64,000 bases of DNA. Origin: Stereum hirsutum FP-91666 SS1 (taxonomy: Eukaryota; Basidiomycota; Agaricomycetes; Russulales; Stereaceae). A model generated the notes under the pieces. That model was not told where the DNA came from, did not search any database, and was given only the letters and a program-made list of their open reading frames with translations. Below are positions 1 through 12,779 of the stretch, in pieces (positions within the stretch are counted from its first letter, which is position 1; each line of letters starts with the position of its first letter). A program made the translations under genes and the position numbers. The stretch covers positions 475,353 to 539,352 of the forward strand of contig NW_006763142.1 in assembly GCF_000264905.1 (NCBI RefSeq), given 5' to 3'.

Positions 1-2
1 CC

Positions 3-1000
3 TTCACTGATCAGCCATCTACTACGCGTCAATACGAACAAACGTCTTCCCCTGGTCAACCGCCCGCCCCAAGCCAATCGCCAACCTCGGGCGAGCCATT
101 CATTCTGGGCCAATCGTCTACTACACTTCCCAGAGAACAACCTTATGTGCCGGGGCAGCCTCCTATCCCTGGAGTACCTGGTCAGCCACCTATCCCTGGA
201 CAGGCATTCGTTCCCGGACAACCATATATGCCCCCTGGTGCGACACCGCCTGCATCCTATGCTCCTTGCGACGAGGGCAGCGATTCCTACGTATCCAGAG
301 TAGGTCCCAGTGTTTGTGAATATCTGCATAGCATTAGTATTAATTAGCTTTATTCCTAGAAAACCGGGAAATCTCGATGCTGCCGTGCTGTCAATAACCT
401 ATTCTTATTTGATCTCACCACGCGCGAGGGTACTGTGAGTTATGCCCCTCCACAACTTGGTGCACTCTAGCGAAATATTGACCACTACACTTGATCATGC
501 CACAGTGCTGCCCTACGGGAAGTTCTTACAAGTCTCTCGACGGCGAAGGAGGGTGTTGTCCCGACGACTACGACTACTATGGCCAAGGGTGGTGTATATA
601 CACCGAGACAGGCACACAGACGCCAGAGGTCCCGCCCGTCGAACCGCACCCTCTCCTGGTGTGTCCGGAGGGTGCACATGTCATGTACTTAGATAAGGTT
701 CGTCTTAGTATCACAGATTTGGCGTATTGATAGCTGCTCACTAACCCTCATCATACAGTCTAGGGATGAGATGTATTGTTGCCCTGATGAACGCAATGCC
801 AAGATCTTCAACTGGCAGACTCTCGAGGGTGTCGTAAGTCCTTCCCATATTCAGCTGTGCATCGTTCAATCCAGGATATTGATGTTCAATTTGTATATCA
901 TTGCTAGTGTTGTCCTGAGAACCAAGCCTACTGTCCGAAAGACGCCCTTGGACGAGGAGGCCGCTGCTGCCCCATCTCCCCGTGCGATTCAGAGTCCTGA
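3..1000 (+). CDS. Cysteine-rich, proline-rich probable secreted protein (5' end outside window)
   Basis: I do not recognise a named family. The frame is open from the first bases of the window, so the N-terminus lies upstream. Four exons join in phase 0: 3-299, 506-697, 759-833 and 908-1000, each bounded by GT and AG. Exon 1 is low-complexity, with repeated PGQPPIPG-type units. The remaining exons are rich in paired cysteines: CCPTG, GGCCPDD, MYCCPDE, CCPENQAYC and RCCPISPC. This spacing of Cys pairs recalls granulin or other disulphide-stabilised extracellular modules, and the Pro/Gln/Gly stretch looks like a linker. The role (cell surface or secreted) is inferred from composition only, because the signal peptide would be outside the window. 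It converges on the aldo-keto reductase locus. Confidence 0.65.
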
Positions 1001-1342
1001 AGTCACGGAATCCCTTGAACAAGTTTTTCTCGATTATTCTAACCCTCATCTTGACGGCCAAGCCAGGACTATGCGTAAGGATTCGAAACACCGTCCCCGT
1101 CTTAGTATATTCTCGAACTATTTACGCCTGAAGTCTGGTACTTCTTGTGTCTCTCTTGCTTCTGCTTGTCCGTTTTCATAGCCTGTATTATCATAGTTCA
1201 CAATTATATGTATATCGAGACTTGGGGACATCGAGTCTTTGATCTTCAAAACGAGGTCATTGATTTCGCTAGGTTCCATATCGTACATATTCCATCGACA
1301 ACAGCTAGACATCGTGCAAGCGAACTACACTACCAGTTACCC

Positions 1343-2929
1343 TTAGAGTGAAGGCTTGATCACGGGTCTAAGAGGCCACAACTCAATCGTCGACATCGCC
1401 TGGCTTTGCAATATCCAGCTTGGAGTGGTGCCATCACCCTGTGTAGCCATATAGTGTGATAAATGAAACCAGTAAGGGAGATTGATGATTGTTGTAAGAT
1501 GAGGTAAACGTACGACCATCCCGTGAGGAAACCCTTTGTCAAAATTGAGCACACTCTCAATTTTATTGATTTGCTCAGCGCTGAGAGTAATGTCGAGTGC
1601 CTTGACGTTTGCTTCGAGATGTTCTACTTTTCGACCCCCTAAACATCGAGATTTTAGTGATAAAAGCTTAGTTCGTAAGAAAGGGATATGGTGTTCATAC
1701 CGAGGATCGGAAAGACGAATGGTGTCTTATGCATCAGGTACGCTATGGCAACTAGAAACCGGGCGAGTGAGAGCCCACTCGCTGGACAAGGATAGTTAAA
1801 AACACTACTAACCAGCTTGGACATTATCTCCTAAGCCAACCTCGGCCGCAGTCTCCTCCAGCACATCACATACCTTCTTCTCCTCCGCTGTCCTCTCCCA
1901 GTTCGATGTGAAGATTGTCCTTCCTTTCTCTCCAGTCTCTCTGCGACGAGCTTCTTCTGCGTTCGACCGTAGTTTACCTGATGCGAGAACATCCCATGGA
2001 GCAAGAGCGAGACCTGATTTCAGGGGTTAGAGTCAAGCGCTCCGAACCGGGACTTCATGGGATTTGGTTCACCAAGAGTCCTAGCCATCGGAATGATGTC
2101 TCTCTCGAATGATCGTTCCATTACATTCCATTGACCTTGGTATATGACGAAGGGAGTCTTCCCATGGTCTTTGGCGTACTGGTTGGCTTGAGAAACAACC
2201 CAGGCGGGCGTATCCTGTAGAAGTATGTATCAGAAGTCGTATGGGAGAACCCCTCAGACAGAAGCAACTTACAGAGACGCCCTATCAGTCCAATGGTTAT
2301 TGTTGTGTAGGAGGCACGTCAGTGTCTCCCGAGGTTTACTACCCTGACATAGGCCACCGACGTACGAGATACAAAACCTTTCCGGCTGCCACCAAATTAT
2401 GCAACCCATTCATGACTTCTTCTACACCGCAAGCCCAATCCCACCAGTGCAAGTATAAAATATCGATGTAGTCCGTTCGGAGCTTCTTGAGCGAGGCTTC
2501 TACTGAGATGTGCATAGACTTGACATTGTTTCCTACGAAAGTGATCTTCTGCTTGTGTTCCTCGGAAGCACGTTTGTAGTTAGACGTGTACTAACAACAA
2601 ATAATATCATCAGACAATAGGGGGGCAGTAAAATTTATATAAGAACTTCACTTTTGTGGCGACGACCATTTGGTCCCTATTCTTCCTCGTATCCATCCAT
2701 TCACCTATAAATTCCTCGGACGATTCGTCCTGGCTGCAAGGCCAATTATGACATCATTAGCTCGTGAGAAGTTGGCGAAGACGAAGAGGACGCACTAGCT
2801 ATTCGCTGTGTCGATGAAGTTGCCTCCCATCTCATAAAACCTATCCAGTAAGTTGAAACTCAACTACTTGTCCATAGCACCCATTCCTCTGGATGCCCAC
2901 TTGTCTCCGAGACTCATTGCGCCTAGTTG
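1343..2929 (-). pseudogene. AAD-type aldo-keto reductase (aryl-alcohol dehydrogenase-like), broken
   Basis: Exons follow the AAD14/norsolorinic-acid-reductase-like branch of the aldo-keto reductases, NADPH-dependent aldehyde/alcohol oxidoreductases. Recognisable in order on the minus strand are QLGAMSLGDKW, GGNFIDTANSYQDE (the catalytic Asp/Tyr region), KLRTDYIDIFY, VIYQGQWNVMERSFERD, LALAPWDVL and GGRKVEHLEANVKAL, ending PLRPVIKPSL-stop. Most introns have clean splice sites and restore the family frame, for example AATAGCTA|GTGCGT joined to CCAGGAC. Two defects are visible. A TAG at 2864-2866 sits where the family has a charged residue after GAMDK. Upstream of QLGAM (near 2929) no N-terminal exon is found and the frame meets a TGA. 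The rest is well preserved, so decay seems recent; a sequencing error or an alternative allele cannot be excluded. Confidence 0.8.
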
Positions 2930-2939
2930 CCTTCACAGC

Positions 2940-3820
2940 GGGCGGCACGCGGCGTGTCAGCCAAGTGCATTACCATGTGATGACGAGGCGAGATATTTAC
3001 AAGGGGGATACCCTCAGCCCGCATAGCGGGGAGAGAGTGCGGTAATGTGCAAGCTTTGAGGGTGGCGCGAGAGGTTTGGGGATGTGCGACATGGCTGTTG
3101 GTTCTCAGTCCTGCAGCTCGTTGCTGGCAGCAGAGAAAGGGTTTTCAACCTATCCGGATGAGAGGTGGATACTGTCTTTTCATAGATGAGAAGTACAACT
3201 CGGGCGAGATGCCGTGGAGGCGGAAACAAGGAAGAGAGCCTGAGTATCCCACGAGCACCCACTGGGTTCCGTCCCACTGCACCTGACGACTTACCAGGAG
3301 GGCCCGGGAGCCATCACTGAATTTGCAGTGTAGTATGACCAGCTAGAGTAGTAATTTCACGATAATTGAGCCATGAGTCTACGACACAGATCCGTGGTGG
3401 ACTAGCAGCGGAGCATGGTAGGTCGTGACCGTCACCGCTGGAGAGGAGGAGGAGGAGTGCATGCTCAACGTTGTTCAAAAGAAGAAGACGCCGAGGCGAT
3501 ACTCCGATAGCAAGTGTTGTTTCCCCCGGGTTTACCCGACTTTGCGATATTCTGAATAATTGGTAGAGTCCAACTATAGTCCAACTAAGCCTCGTTCGAG
3601 ACAATCGTTGTAAATAACCATTTGAAGTTTTCCCCGGGAGGCCTCCCAGTAATTACAAGGATCGACGCCCACGCTGACGCCGCTACAGAAACAACGGAAT
3701 TGAGTTCGGTACACGAAATGCAGGCTGTATCATACATCACGATCCCTACTAAGTACTAGTATGTTGCTAGTATGTGTATATCTCCCCGCTCCGTCTAAGG
3801 TCTATTATTCGGGTTACTCA
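2940..3820. other. Intergenic, no gene recognised
   Basis: This stretch lies between the 5' remnant of the reductase locus and the 3' end of the permease. Short open frames exist on both strands but have no family motif or convincing splice structure. Confidence 0.5.
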
Positions 3821-6044
3821 TCACTCAGACCGCGGGCGCAGCAATGGCCTCCTCTCTTCTTCCCTATTCTCGTCTCGCGACACATACTTCCGAATCAATC
3901 TTGTCGTCCGCGCACCGTCATCGAGCTCCACGAACTCTTCCACAACTTCATAGCCTCCCCATTTGGGTAGCAATACTATCCAAATGTAGTAGTAAAGGCC
4001 ACAAACCTAGGATGCACGATATAAGTGTACGTTGCAGGCGGTGGGGAGATGTATTAAACCAACTTACGCCGAGAACGCCGAGTCCCACGACACAATACGT
4101 CGCATACCAGAAGGAAACGTCTCCGCGACCATGCTCCGGAGGTACCCTGTTGCAAGAAATACAGTCATTTCATCTTGGTACAAACACACAGCCTCCTGGG
4201 GAAAAATGAAATGTACTGACCATGGCATTACCAGTAAAAAGACACATTGGGTGATCCAGACGAACAAGATCCAATTTGGGACCTGGAAAGGCGAGGGCGG
4301 CAAACCCTCTGCAGCCCTCCTCTTCCGGAGGATCCATACGCCCACTGCCATCGCAGTAGCAAAGATCTGTACGTTATAAGTGTTCAGAGCATGTAGCATA
4401 ACGGGCCCAGAATAATTGCAGATATCTACTCACCAAAACAGGATACGACCTAAGATCGAGCATGAAGCTGAACGCGTCCTTTGCCGGAAGAATCATCAAT
4501 ACAGTGACCGTAAGAAAGCATTTGAGTGAGACGGGTGCGAGCGGGGTCCCGAACGGTTTCGTGGACGCGAAGAATTGTGGGTAGGGCAGCAATCCTTGGC
4601 GAGCGACCTCACGGACGACGCGCGCCTGCCCTAGTGTTATTGCAGTCTATGAAAGCCTCAGCGAACCGAGATAAAATGAAAAGGGTACTGCACTCACGAT
4701 GCTGCCTACACAACTACATGCCACCATGACCGGCAGCAACTTCGACGCCCAGTGGTCACCAAACACGCGTTTGAAGAACAATGCAGCCACAAGCTGACCA
4801 CTGGCCTTCATCTCGTCTGCTGGTACTGCTGCTACGTACGCTACGTTGACCATGAAGAATAGCACCGTCACAAGGCCCAAGGCGATGGCACCGGAGTTGC
4901 GTACGGTGCGTACCGGGTCTTTCCCTCGCACTTCGTTGAGGACATTGAAAGAGTTGGACCAGCCAACGAAGGCAAAATTGGTTTTGACGAGAGCAGTCGC
5001 GAGAGCGTTGGGATTTGTGCTGCTGCCATGCCAGATATTGTGGAAGTTTGCGTAAGGGTCCCTGATCTGAGTGAGGCCTGACAGAACCGCAATTCCGGTC
5101 ACAGATACGCTAAATGCCCAAGACGATTACCTTCAGCCAGAATAAGAAGATGGAAGACACGTACAATATAAGTGAGCATATTTTGGCGGTAGTCAGGACG
5201 CTGACAAGACGAAGAGCCCATTTCGTGGAGATTCCAACCACTATCACAGGTAAGCTGTATAGACAGAGTAGAGATACGGTGAGAACGACTAACTGGCTAC
5301 ACAGAATGTTACCACGCCCGTAGCGAGCGCTGTCTGTCGAGCTTCCGTGACGGGGATGTCGAAGATAGCGAGAACATATTGCGCGAACACGATAGAGTTT
5401 GTGGCGCTGAATCTGCGAGGCGACCAAATAATTAGGAGTACAATTGAGCACCAGGGCTAATAACGTACGAAAACATGACATAAGTCACAGCGAATGCTGT
5501 CGGTATGAGATATCGTGGTCTTGGGTATGCTTGTTCTAGGAAGACGACCTCGGCTCCAGACCTTCGAGGAAACATGCTCGCAAGTTCGGTATATGAAAGA
5601 AGTGCAACTGAAAGTTAAAACGGCCTGTCAGTGTTTCTCTTCTTATAACATTTCGAGAAGTTTTCAGCAGAAAACGACTTTGCACTGACCGCACGCGAAC
5701 AAGGGCGAGAGAAGCCAGTAGAGCAAGAGAAGCCCAACAGAGCCCACCGAGTTCAGCACTACACCAGGGACAGAGAAAATCCCTGATCCTAAAAGCTCTC
5801 CCAGGTTCAGCATAACCGCAGAAAATAAGGTGATTTGTCGTCCAAGGGGGTTAGTCTAAATTTAAATTGAGGTGAATATTAGTGTGGCCCATGCTCAATG
5901 ATGAAGTCCACCCACCGTCTCCACTGGTGCACCCAGAGTCACACCTGGCTGGTCTTCATCATTGAACATAGTTCCATTCTCAGTTATGCCTGACCGTACA
6001 TGCTGATCATGAGAAGCTGTCTCAGCATCGCTAGGTCGTTCCAT
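3821..6044 (-). CDS. MUP1-type (high-affinity methionine permease-like) amino-acid transporter
   Basis: An integral plasma-membrane permease of the APC superfamily, closest by eye to fungal MUP1-like methionine permeases. The first exon (5916-6044) encodes a 43-residue hydrophilic, acidic N-tail. The next begins with the signature region of TM1: RQITLFSAVMLNLGELLGSG then IFSVPG. Later exons carry further helices, including NFAFVGWSNSFNVLNEVR, the TM6-loop region of MUP1 proteins, and TAITLGQARVVREVARQG. The C-terminal part contains GDVSFWYATYCVVG and LLPKWGGYEVVEE before a charged tail and a TGA at 3821-3823. About eight exons are joined by introns of 50-70 bp, and no disruption was seen. Substrate specificity (methionine versus other amino acids) is inferred from resemblance only. 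Start chosen as the first ATG leading into the acidic tail. Confidence 0.85.
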
Positions 6045-6642
6045 CTGGCCTGCCTAGCAGCTCCGACTTTAAAGATAAGGAGTTTGAGGCGTGCCTTGGA
6101 GGCTACTTTCAGCACGTTCAGAGTAGAGTTACAATGAGATGAAATATCGAAGCTATCGTCAGGAGAGAGTAAGCACTATCAGAGTGAGAGGCGACAACAA
6201 GTCGGTGGGTTGGATTAGGATGATTGTGGCGCATGCCGGTGCTGTACTTATCTGTGTTGCAGAGTTCAGCAGGCCACGGGAACTTCCGCCAACCACGCCA
6301 CAACCTACCACAACGCAAAAATAAACACCAGCGACAGCTTGTGCAGCTTTATCGGGTTGGTCCATTTGTCCACAAAATTCCATATCACCAAAAAGAATAA
6401 TTTATCACGAATAAAAGAGTGAAAAGAGCCTTGTCTATAAGTATAGGTAAGTGCAACACCGTCGCATGTACCAAGTACACATACTGAGCGTCCAAGATGC
6501 GTCCAAAATAAGTACCTCGGAGACTATCTGAGCCTCTTACTAACCTCTACAATTCAACCCGTGTTTCAATACCCACCATCCCAGCAACATCTCTCACAGC
6601 AGCAGACAGCAAGTTATCAATAGTACACTCTGCTTGGGTGTC

Positions 6643-9317
6643 TCACTGCTCTTTCCGTCTAAACATCAGCCTCGCCTTTCCCGGAACGAGAAAAGGGCCG
6701 AGATGAAAGTTCTGTGGATATTCGCCCTTTGACTTATTCCCATTCCTTTTCGTCAAGTAGTCCTGGTCCAGCTTCAGGTCATATTCCGAGACAATATGCG
6801 CGAGGACGATCTTCATCTCGTTTGCGGCGAAGAAGCGTCCTGGACTATATGACCGTGGCACCCATATGGATTGAAGAAGAACACAGTAAATCAAAACAAG
6901 AACATAATCCCAGATACGAATAAGGCTTACCAGCTATGTTTTCCATATCCGAACGGCAGATACTCCAAGGTGGTGTTCACAAGCTGCCATCTAACGTCTT
7001 CTTCCGGCTCTGCCCTGCTCTCCTTTCCCTGCTCATCCTGCTTTCCCTTCATGATGCTCCTATTGTATCCCATAGCAGTCTCCCGCATACGCGAAAATCT
7101 CCATGGATCGAACACTTCGGGATCTGGGTACACCTCAGGGTCCATATGTATGGCTTGCGCAGCGGAGGAGAGGATGGTGCCTTTCGGAAGGGTGAGACCG
7201 TCAACGGGGGAGGATGGATACACGGGAGAAGAGAATGTGAACGGTTGGCGAGCTACTCGTGTGATGGTGACTATAACATTATTCTCGATGTCAACAATGC
7301 GTCTTGGCCAGCGACAATCAGCTCGAATGGCATCAAAACTTTGGGTACTCACCGATACCAAGTCCATCAATCCTCTGACATTCCTTTAGGAAGCTGTCCA
7401 TCCTGTAAAGTCTCTGCATTGTTGCCTTCGTCCAGCCAAATTTCGACGGCTCCGACTTCGAACCCGATCCCTGCCCCTCCTCCATAATCGACTGTAGTTC
7501 TTCGCGCAGTACTTCGGCATACTGTGGATTGGCAGCAAGACGGTAAAGGGCGAAAGTGAGGCTCTTGAGGGAGTTGCAGAAGTCGTGGTATTGAATCAGA
7601 GAGATGATGTGGAGCGTAAGAATAGAATAAGAGATAAACCTACGTTTGTTGTAGTATGTACCGCCGCGAAGTTCACGGTTAATATCCTGAGCGTGATACT
7701 CCTCGCATCTTGTCCGTTCTCCGGCGCCTCATCCATTACCCAGCTCAATACGTCGTTCTAATGTCCCATATGTCCAATTCAACCCAAGCATCGGACAGTC
7801 CGAACATTCGATCGTGTAACGGAGCCCACCCATGCCACACACGTACACCACACACCCCACATCCAACGAGCGATGAAACGGTCAGATCAGAACACTTTTT
7901 CTTGCCTGAACGGCCATACACTAAGAAAGCAGCATGGTACTCACTGGTTTCTCATTCCACTTATCTCCCACCTCTTTTGCCTCTTTCATCCGCGCCCTTC
8001 TCTCCTCGACGATAGGACCGATGTGTCTTGTCGCACGGTCGATGTACGAGGGGACATTGGTGAGGAGGCGGCCTGCAAGCCTGTCGGAGCGCATCTCAGT
8101 TCTCACATCGGTCTCGATAACTCGAACGAAAAGGATGGCGTAGGGAGATTGACATAGAGAATTGAATGGGAAAAAGCAAAACACACGGTTTCAAGGAGTC
8201 CGGAAACATATTGATGATCACCCCGGCTTTGACAACTTCGACCGTGAACTCGGCTTGGATCTTAAGGTAGTCTTCGTTTCGACCTGTACATGTCGCCGTT
8301 GTTATCCCCATCTGGAGGATAAGGCCGAGGACACTTACACAAAGGCAATCCAACGCACGCGCGGTTCGTACTACGGCATACGATCTTCATCATAGTTTCC
8401 AACGCAGGGACGGAGGTCCATTCTGCACAGGTTACGATGAGATACATGTGGTTAGTCACGTAGACTTCCAATCCAGTGACAAAGTGCTCACCATGCCCGG
8501 CCAAAGCCAGATTTTCCTCAAATGCCTGCGCGATCTCTTCCCTCACGCTTGAGAACATTACACCCAAATTCTTTGTTAACTGGTTCCTGATGATCCCTAC
8601 ATGGTATGGATCGAAGGCAACTGCATGACCGATAGTATACTCTGATTGGACGAGCTGTTCAGTCATGACGAAACCAAGTTTCATAGTCAGACAACAATCG
8701 GGTATAAGCAAGATGACCAGAAAGCGGGAGAGTAAGAGATAACACACCCGATTCATATAATCAATGAACGAGAGGATATTGTCCGGGGCCTGACGGATTT
8801 CGTCCATCGCTCGAGGACTGGTAGCGATCACTTCCCAGTGACCCAGCGTTGCCACTTTGAATAGGCCACCCTTGTGCTACCATGGTACAACACAACGTAC
8901 AGAAGGCGGTGTATCGTCCACGGCATGAAAAGCATGTCAGGAAGTGTTACAGAGGTCATGTTTGAAGTAAGAAGACGAATAGACCTCCTTATATCCCTCC
9001 TTGACCAGCTTGTCCGCATTGAATATGAATTGAAAACCAGTGATATATGAGAGGATGGGGTTCGAGTAGCCCACGGTTGGGATGTGCGAGAGCTATGAAA
9101 GTAGTTCATGTAGGGGGTGAGGGCAAGCATTGGTTTGGGGTCGTGTATGAGCGTTAGTATAGGATGGAGATACCCCTGACGGAGAGTAAGGCAGAGGAAA
9201 TGAGCAGCGTACATCAGGACTTTGAAGCCATGACTTGATGGAAAATAGAACTATTGAGACAATGGCGAAAATAAGAAGCGAGGTGATGTCGAGGATACGC
9301 TCCGACAGCATGATCAT
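6643..9317 (-). CDS. Cytochrome P450 monooxygenase (basidiomycete type, ER-anchored)
   Basis: Begins with one hydrophobic anchor (ITSLLIFAIVSIVLFSI), followed by IPTVGYSNPILSYITGF, typical of a large group of Agaricomycete P450s. Further exons carry HWEVIATSPRAMDEIRQAP, LQSEYTIG, CVGLPL, the I-helix NFAAVHTTT, the K-helix FLKECQR, the PERF-region DPEVFDPWRFSRMRE and the haem loop FGYGKHSCPGRFFAANE. The haem-ligand Cys codon is split by an intron (6845-6930), as TG|T. Around ten exons; no stop or frameshift was found when they are joined. It would hydroxylate or oxidise a small hydrophobic substrate using an ER-bound reductase. The substrate is unknown, and neighbouring genes do not define a biosynthetic cluster, although an SDR lies upstream in the same orientation. 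An insertion of about eight residues follows the TFS motif. Confidence 0.88.
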
Positions 9318-10984
9318 CGGTGTCAGGTATCAGTGTAGACGGGTGGGAAGGTTGGAGAAGGGAGAGGGAAGGTCGGCGTGCAAGCTCAAGGAGAGGACAA
9401 AGAGAGGATGGGAGGTGACTTGAGATATAAAAGAGCTTGAGGGATAAAACGTGGGACGAAGGCGAAGGGGAATCATCGGCAAGCATTGAGACAAAAGGGG
9501 AAGAACGATGCATGATGTGCCAACAATCGGTCGCTCAAGGCAAGGATATACGGGGACATGCATCTCTTCCGCACTCTCCCAAGAATTATTGTGATCTATA
9601 ATAAGGGTCGTAGGATTGAGGAGGCGCTATCATCCTTCAGCGGTAGATCAGTGTCAGAACGGCGCTGCATCAGTATCAGAGCAACAACGCTGTGCGTGGA
9701 TCAAACCCGGCGGTGCGAAGGGGGGTTCATTAACTTCGAAACCCTGCTGCGCCATGAGCGGTGAAACTAACAAGGTATGCTCGAGGATATTGGAGAAAAA
9801 ACAAGTGCAATTCTAGCATGACGACAAATAGTCACTGTTTGATGGACGGGTGCAGTTGAACACCCACGCGTTCACGATCAAAGGAGTTAGTCGGGAATTA
9901 TTGTTCGGAGAAGTCGCGTACCGGCTCAAACGAGGGAGAGGAGGCGTCAAAGCGCTCTCCAAACCCTGAAAGACATCCCGGGTTTGTCTTGGACTCTGAC
10001 ATACAAGAATCAATATCAGTCCCGCTCGGTATTCTGTAAAAGAACGAATGGAAGATAACAGCGGGAGAAAGGAGGAGAAAAGGTTCAAAGGAGAGAAAAG
10101 GTAACGAATATGAGCAGCGAAAAGACAAAAACGACGCCAACAGAACGCATATCGCTTTCCAACGTTTCACTCACCTAATCAGCCACAATACTGAGCTAAA
10201 AGAGACCCTGTTGCATACCATGCATAGTATAGCACTAATCAGACCGGCGCTGTATAACTTATACTCGAACACTCTGCTGTAGGTCTAGGCGGACCAGGCG
10301 TATTGGTCGGGTGCAGAACATACAGCATGCGGCATCTGATTCAAGCTCGAAACATAGATGCATCAGGTACTTGATGCAGAACAAGTTCGGTGCAGCGATA
10401 CAGCTGAAGGACCCAGAATTCGTCTGCACTTGATGTTGATAGGGATTCTGATTCTGAAGGCGTTTGTTCGGGCTGACGACTCAGGTGCTTTGAAAGCGCT
10501 GGCCAAGCTTGGGCCTGGCGCTGGCGGTCTTCTACAGGGAACATGCAAGGAGGCACGAATGGATATCAGCTAGCTGTCTTCAGAAATAGGATCAAGAGAC
10601 TCGAAGGGCGTACAGACGTGTGAAACAAGTTGTTGAACGCCGCTGACAATTACGGACACGTGTATCCAAATCCGTACTTGTGGCGCGCCACACCGTCACC
10701 TCGAACCTTGACCGAGTCGACAAATTGTCCAGCGGAATTGCGACTAGGTGCCATACCGCCCGTCCATTCGATGAAATGTACTGGTACGTGGAGTACATCC
10801 TTATCCTATTTAATTGTCTATGCTGTGATTTATCAATACGTGTGGCCTATCTGATCGTTGAAAAATGGCAAGTACTTACCTTACCCCTGACAGGAAATAC
10901 ATCACGTCCTCTCTGTGTTTACGTTGACCCTATGCACCAATTCTGTCTTGCGCTCCATTAAATCGATTTAATCCCCATTCCCAT
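9318..10984. other. Intergenic, no gene recognised
   Basis: Upstream region of the P450 and downstream of the SDR. It contains short open frames only, the best being a 71-codon frame at 10358-10573 with a hydrophobic stretch but no known motif. Confidence 0.45.
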
Positions 10985-12720
10985 TTATCCCTTCATTTCC
11001 AACCCTCTCCCCACCTCCCCCCACACATCCAAACATCTCCCAACCCTCTCATTCCTCGCTCTCACATCTCTCTGCCCATCCTCGCCCAGAAACAACCACA
11101 TTGGCCACTCTTCCGCTTCTGGTCCCTCCACATGGTCGTCAGCGCCCCCACGTCCACGCAAAATCTCGCCGGCCCTTCCCTCACCCCTGACCAAATCCAC
11201 AACGACCTCCATCCCCAACTTCGGGTCTCCTCTTGCCGGAGGATCATTCTTCATTTTGAGCATCCGATGGATCATTTGCGTGCGTACATCGTCGTAGGCC
11301 GGTATGCGGTTCGCGTATTCCTCTGGAGGGGTATGGTCCTCGCTATCACTTGTAGCCGCAGGTGCAGGATCGGAAGGATCAGAAGTGGAGGTTGAGGTAG
11401 ATGAGGAAGGTGGCGGTAGAGGCGGCAGTGGAGGGTATATACCCGGCGTGACGAACGATCCGGGTGCGAGGATGAGCGTTCGGATGTTGAATGAGCGTAC
11501 TTCGGCGGAGAGGGTTTCGGTGTAGGCTATATATAGATCGTCCCAGGCCGGGGATGCCAGGGTCAGGATTCGAGGATGATCGTGAAGGCAGATCAGTGGA
11601 GTTCCAGAAGAGGTTAGGAAGGCAAAAGGTTTACTTAAGTGAATGTCAGAGGGGGTTGAGGATGGACTCTACTCACAGTGCAGAGCGGCTTTCGAAGCGG
11701 CATAAAGTCCTGGGATGCCGATCATAATCAGTGTATGTCTAGCGTGATGGAGTCGTTTCGAAGTTTACTGACCGACTCCCTGGATAATGAAGCGTGAAAA
11801 TCAACTGTCAGCGAAACAAGAACTCAAATCGTCGACAAACGAGACAGCAGCAGAAAGGGAAACGCACAGCGAATTCATTCCTCCAAGCTGAGCGACTGCC
11901 CGTCATGACGATTGTCCCACTCCTCCGCTCTCGCATGTAGGGAAGGACAGCGTTGGTAACGTTTACGGCCCCAAACAAATTTGTTGCGAAGACGATTTGC
12001 ATGGCTTCAGACCTGTGGAAGTACATAGACCATGGTCAGGAAATTGAGGAGGCGGCGGTCATTAGAGGGTGGATGGCAAAGGATGGGCGGTGGATTAGTC
12101 AGATAATCTTGAATGTGACGGTTCGAAGAGAAAAAACGGGCACAAAAATGGACAGAAGGGGAAACGCCAGCAAGCTCGGGTGTTAAGCTGGAGCATTCGG
12201 CAGTCGAAATTCACTCACCCACTCTCCTCTGTGACTCCGGCAATAGCCATCCCCGCATTATTCACCAACACATCTACCCTTCCCCACGATCCGTCCACAA
12301 CATCTTTCACCTTCTCCCTAATAACTTTTGCGCTCTCAGTTACGTCCATCTCCAGAACGTGTAATCTCTTCTCTGGAGGCTCGCATAGATACTCGTCCAG
12401 CGTTTTCATTCTCATTTTCGACTGATATGAAGCCGCGTCCTCACGAACTTCGTCGAACAAGTCAGGGAGTAGAGCGTCCATCTTGGACTTTGTACGTGCT
12501 GTAGCAATGACATAGTCTCCACGAACGAGGCAGCGTTGGACAAGTGCGAGTCCAAGGCCGGAGGATGCACCTACATATACCGGAGCCAATTGTGAATGGA
12601 GCAAAAAAAAAAAAGAGAATGAGCAAGCGAAGAGAATGAAGACGTACCTGTGATGAGCCAAACAAGTCGACCTTTGACTTCGTGAGGTTTCTGCGTCTCT
12701 GAACCACTTGGGACAGCCAT
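10985..12720 (-). CDS. Short-chain dehydrogenase/reductase (SDR)
   Basis: A Rossmann-fold NAD(P)-dependent oxidoreductase. After a short N-tail the cofactor loop reads ITGASSGLGLALVQRC, reconstructed across an intron between WLITG and ASSG. It is followed by the adenine-pocket region LEMDVTES, the VLVNNAG motif (NNAG), the catalytic Ser region GTIVMTGSRSAW and the catalytic YAASK pair. The C-terminal half, after HYTETLSAEVRS, carries an unusual Ser/Thr/Pro-rich insert and a long charged tail ending at a TGA at 10985. About six exons with GT-AG introns; no disruption seen. It resembles classical SDRs annotated as oxidoreductases in basidiomycetes; substrate unknown. The ATG at 12720 follows a TATA-like box by about 50 bp, which supports this start. 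Confidence 0.87.
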
Positions 12721-12763
12721 GGTAAAGAAGAGAGGTCTCTGTCTTGGTAGGATGACTCGGCGG

Positions 12764-12773
12764 GGTACCTTTA
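12764..12773 (-). promoter_or_regulatory. TATA-like box of the SDR gene
   Basis: The minus strand reads CTATAAAGG here, about 45-50 bases before the SDR start codon. Position and sequence suit a TATA box with a very short 5' leader. Inferred from sequence only. Confidence 0.45.
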
Positions 12774-12779
12774 TAGCTG

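Noticed and set aside
10358..10573. 71-codon + strand frame with a hydrophobic stretch, possibly a small secreted peptide
   Set aside because: The hydrophobic stretch is not at the N-terminus of the longest frame, an equally long frame lies antisense, and nothing else supports it.
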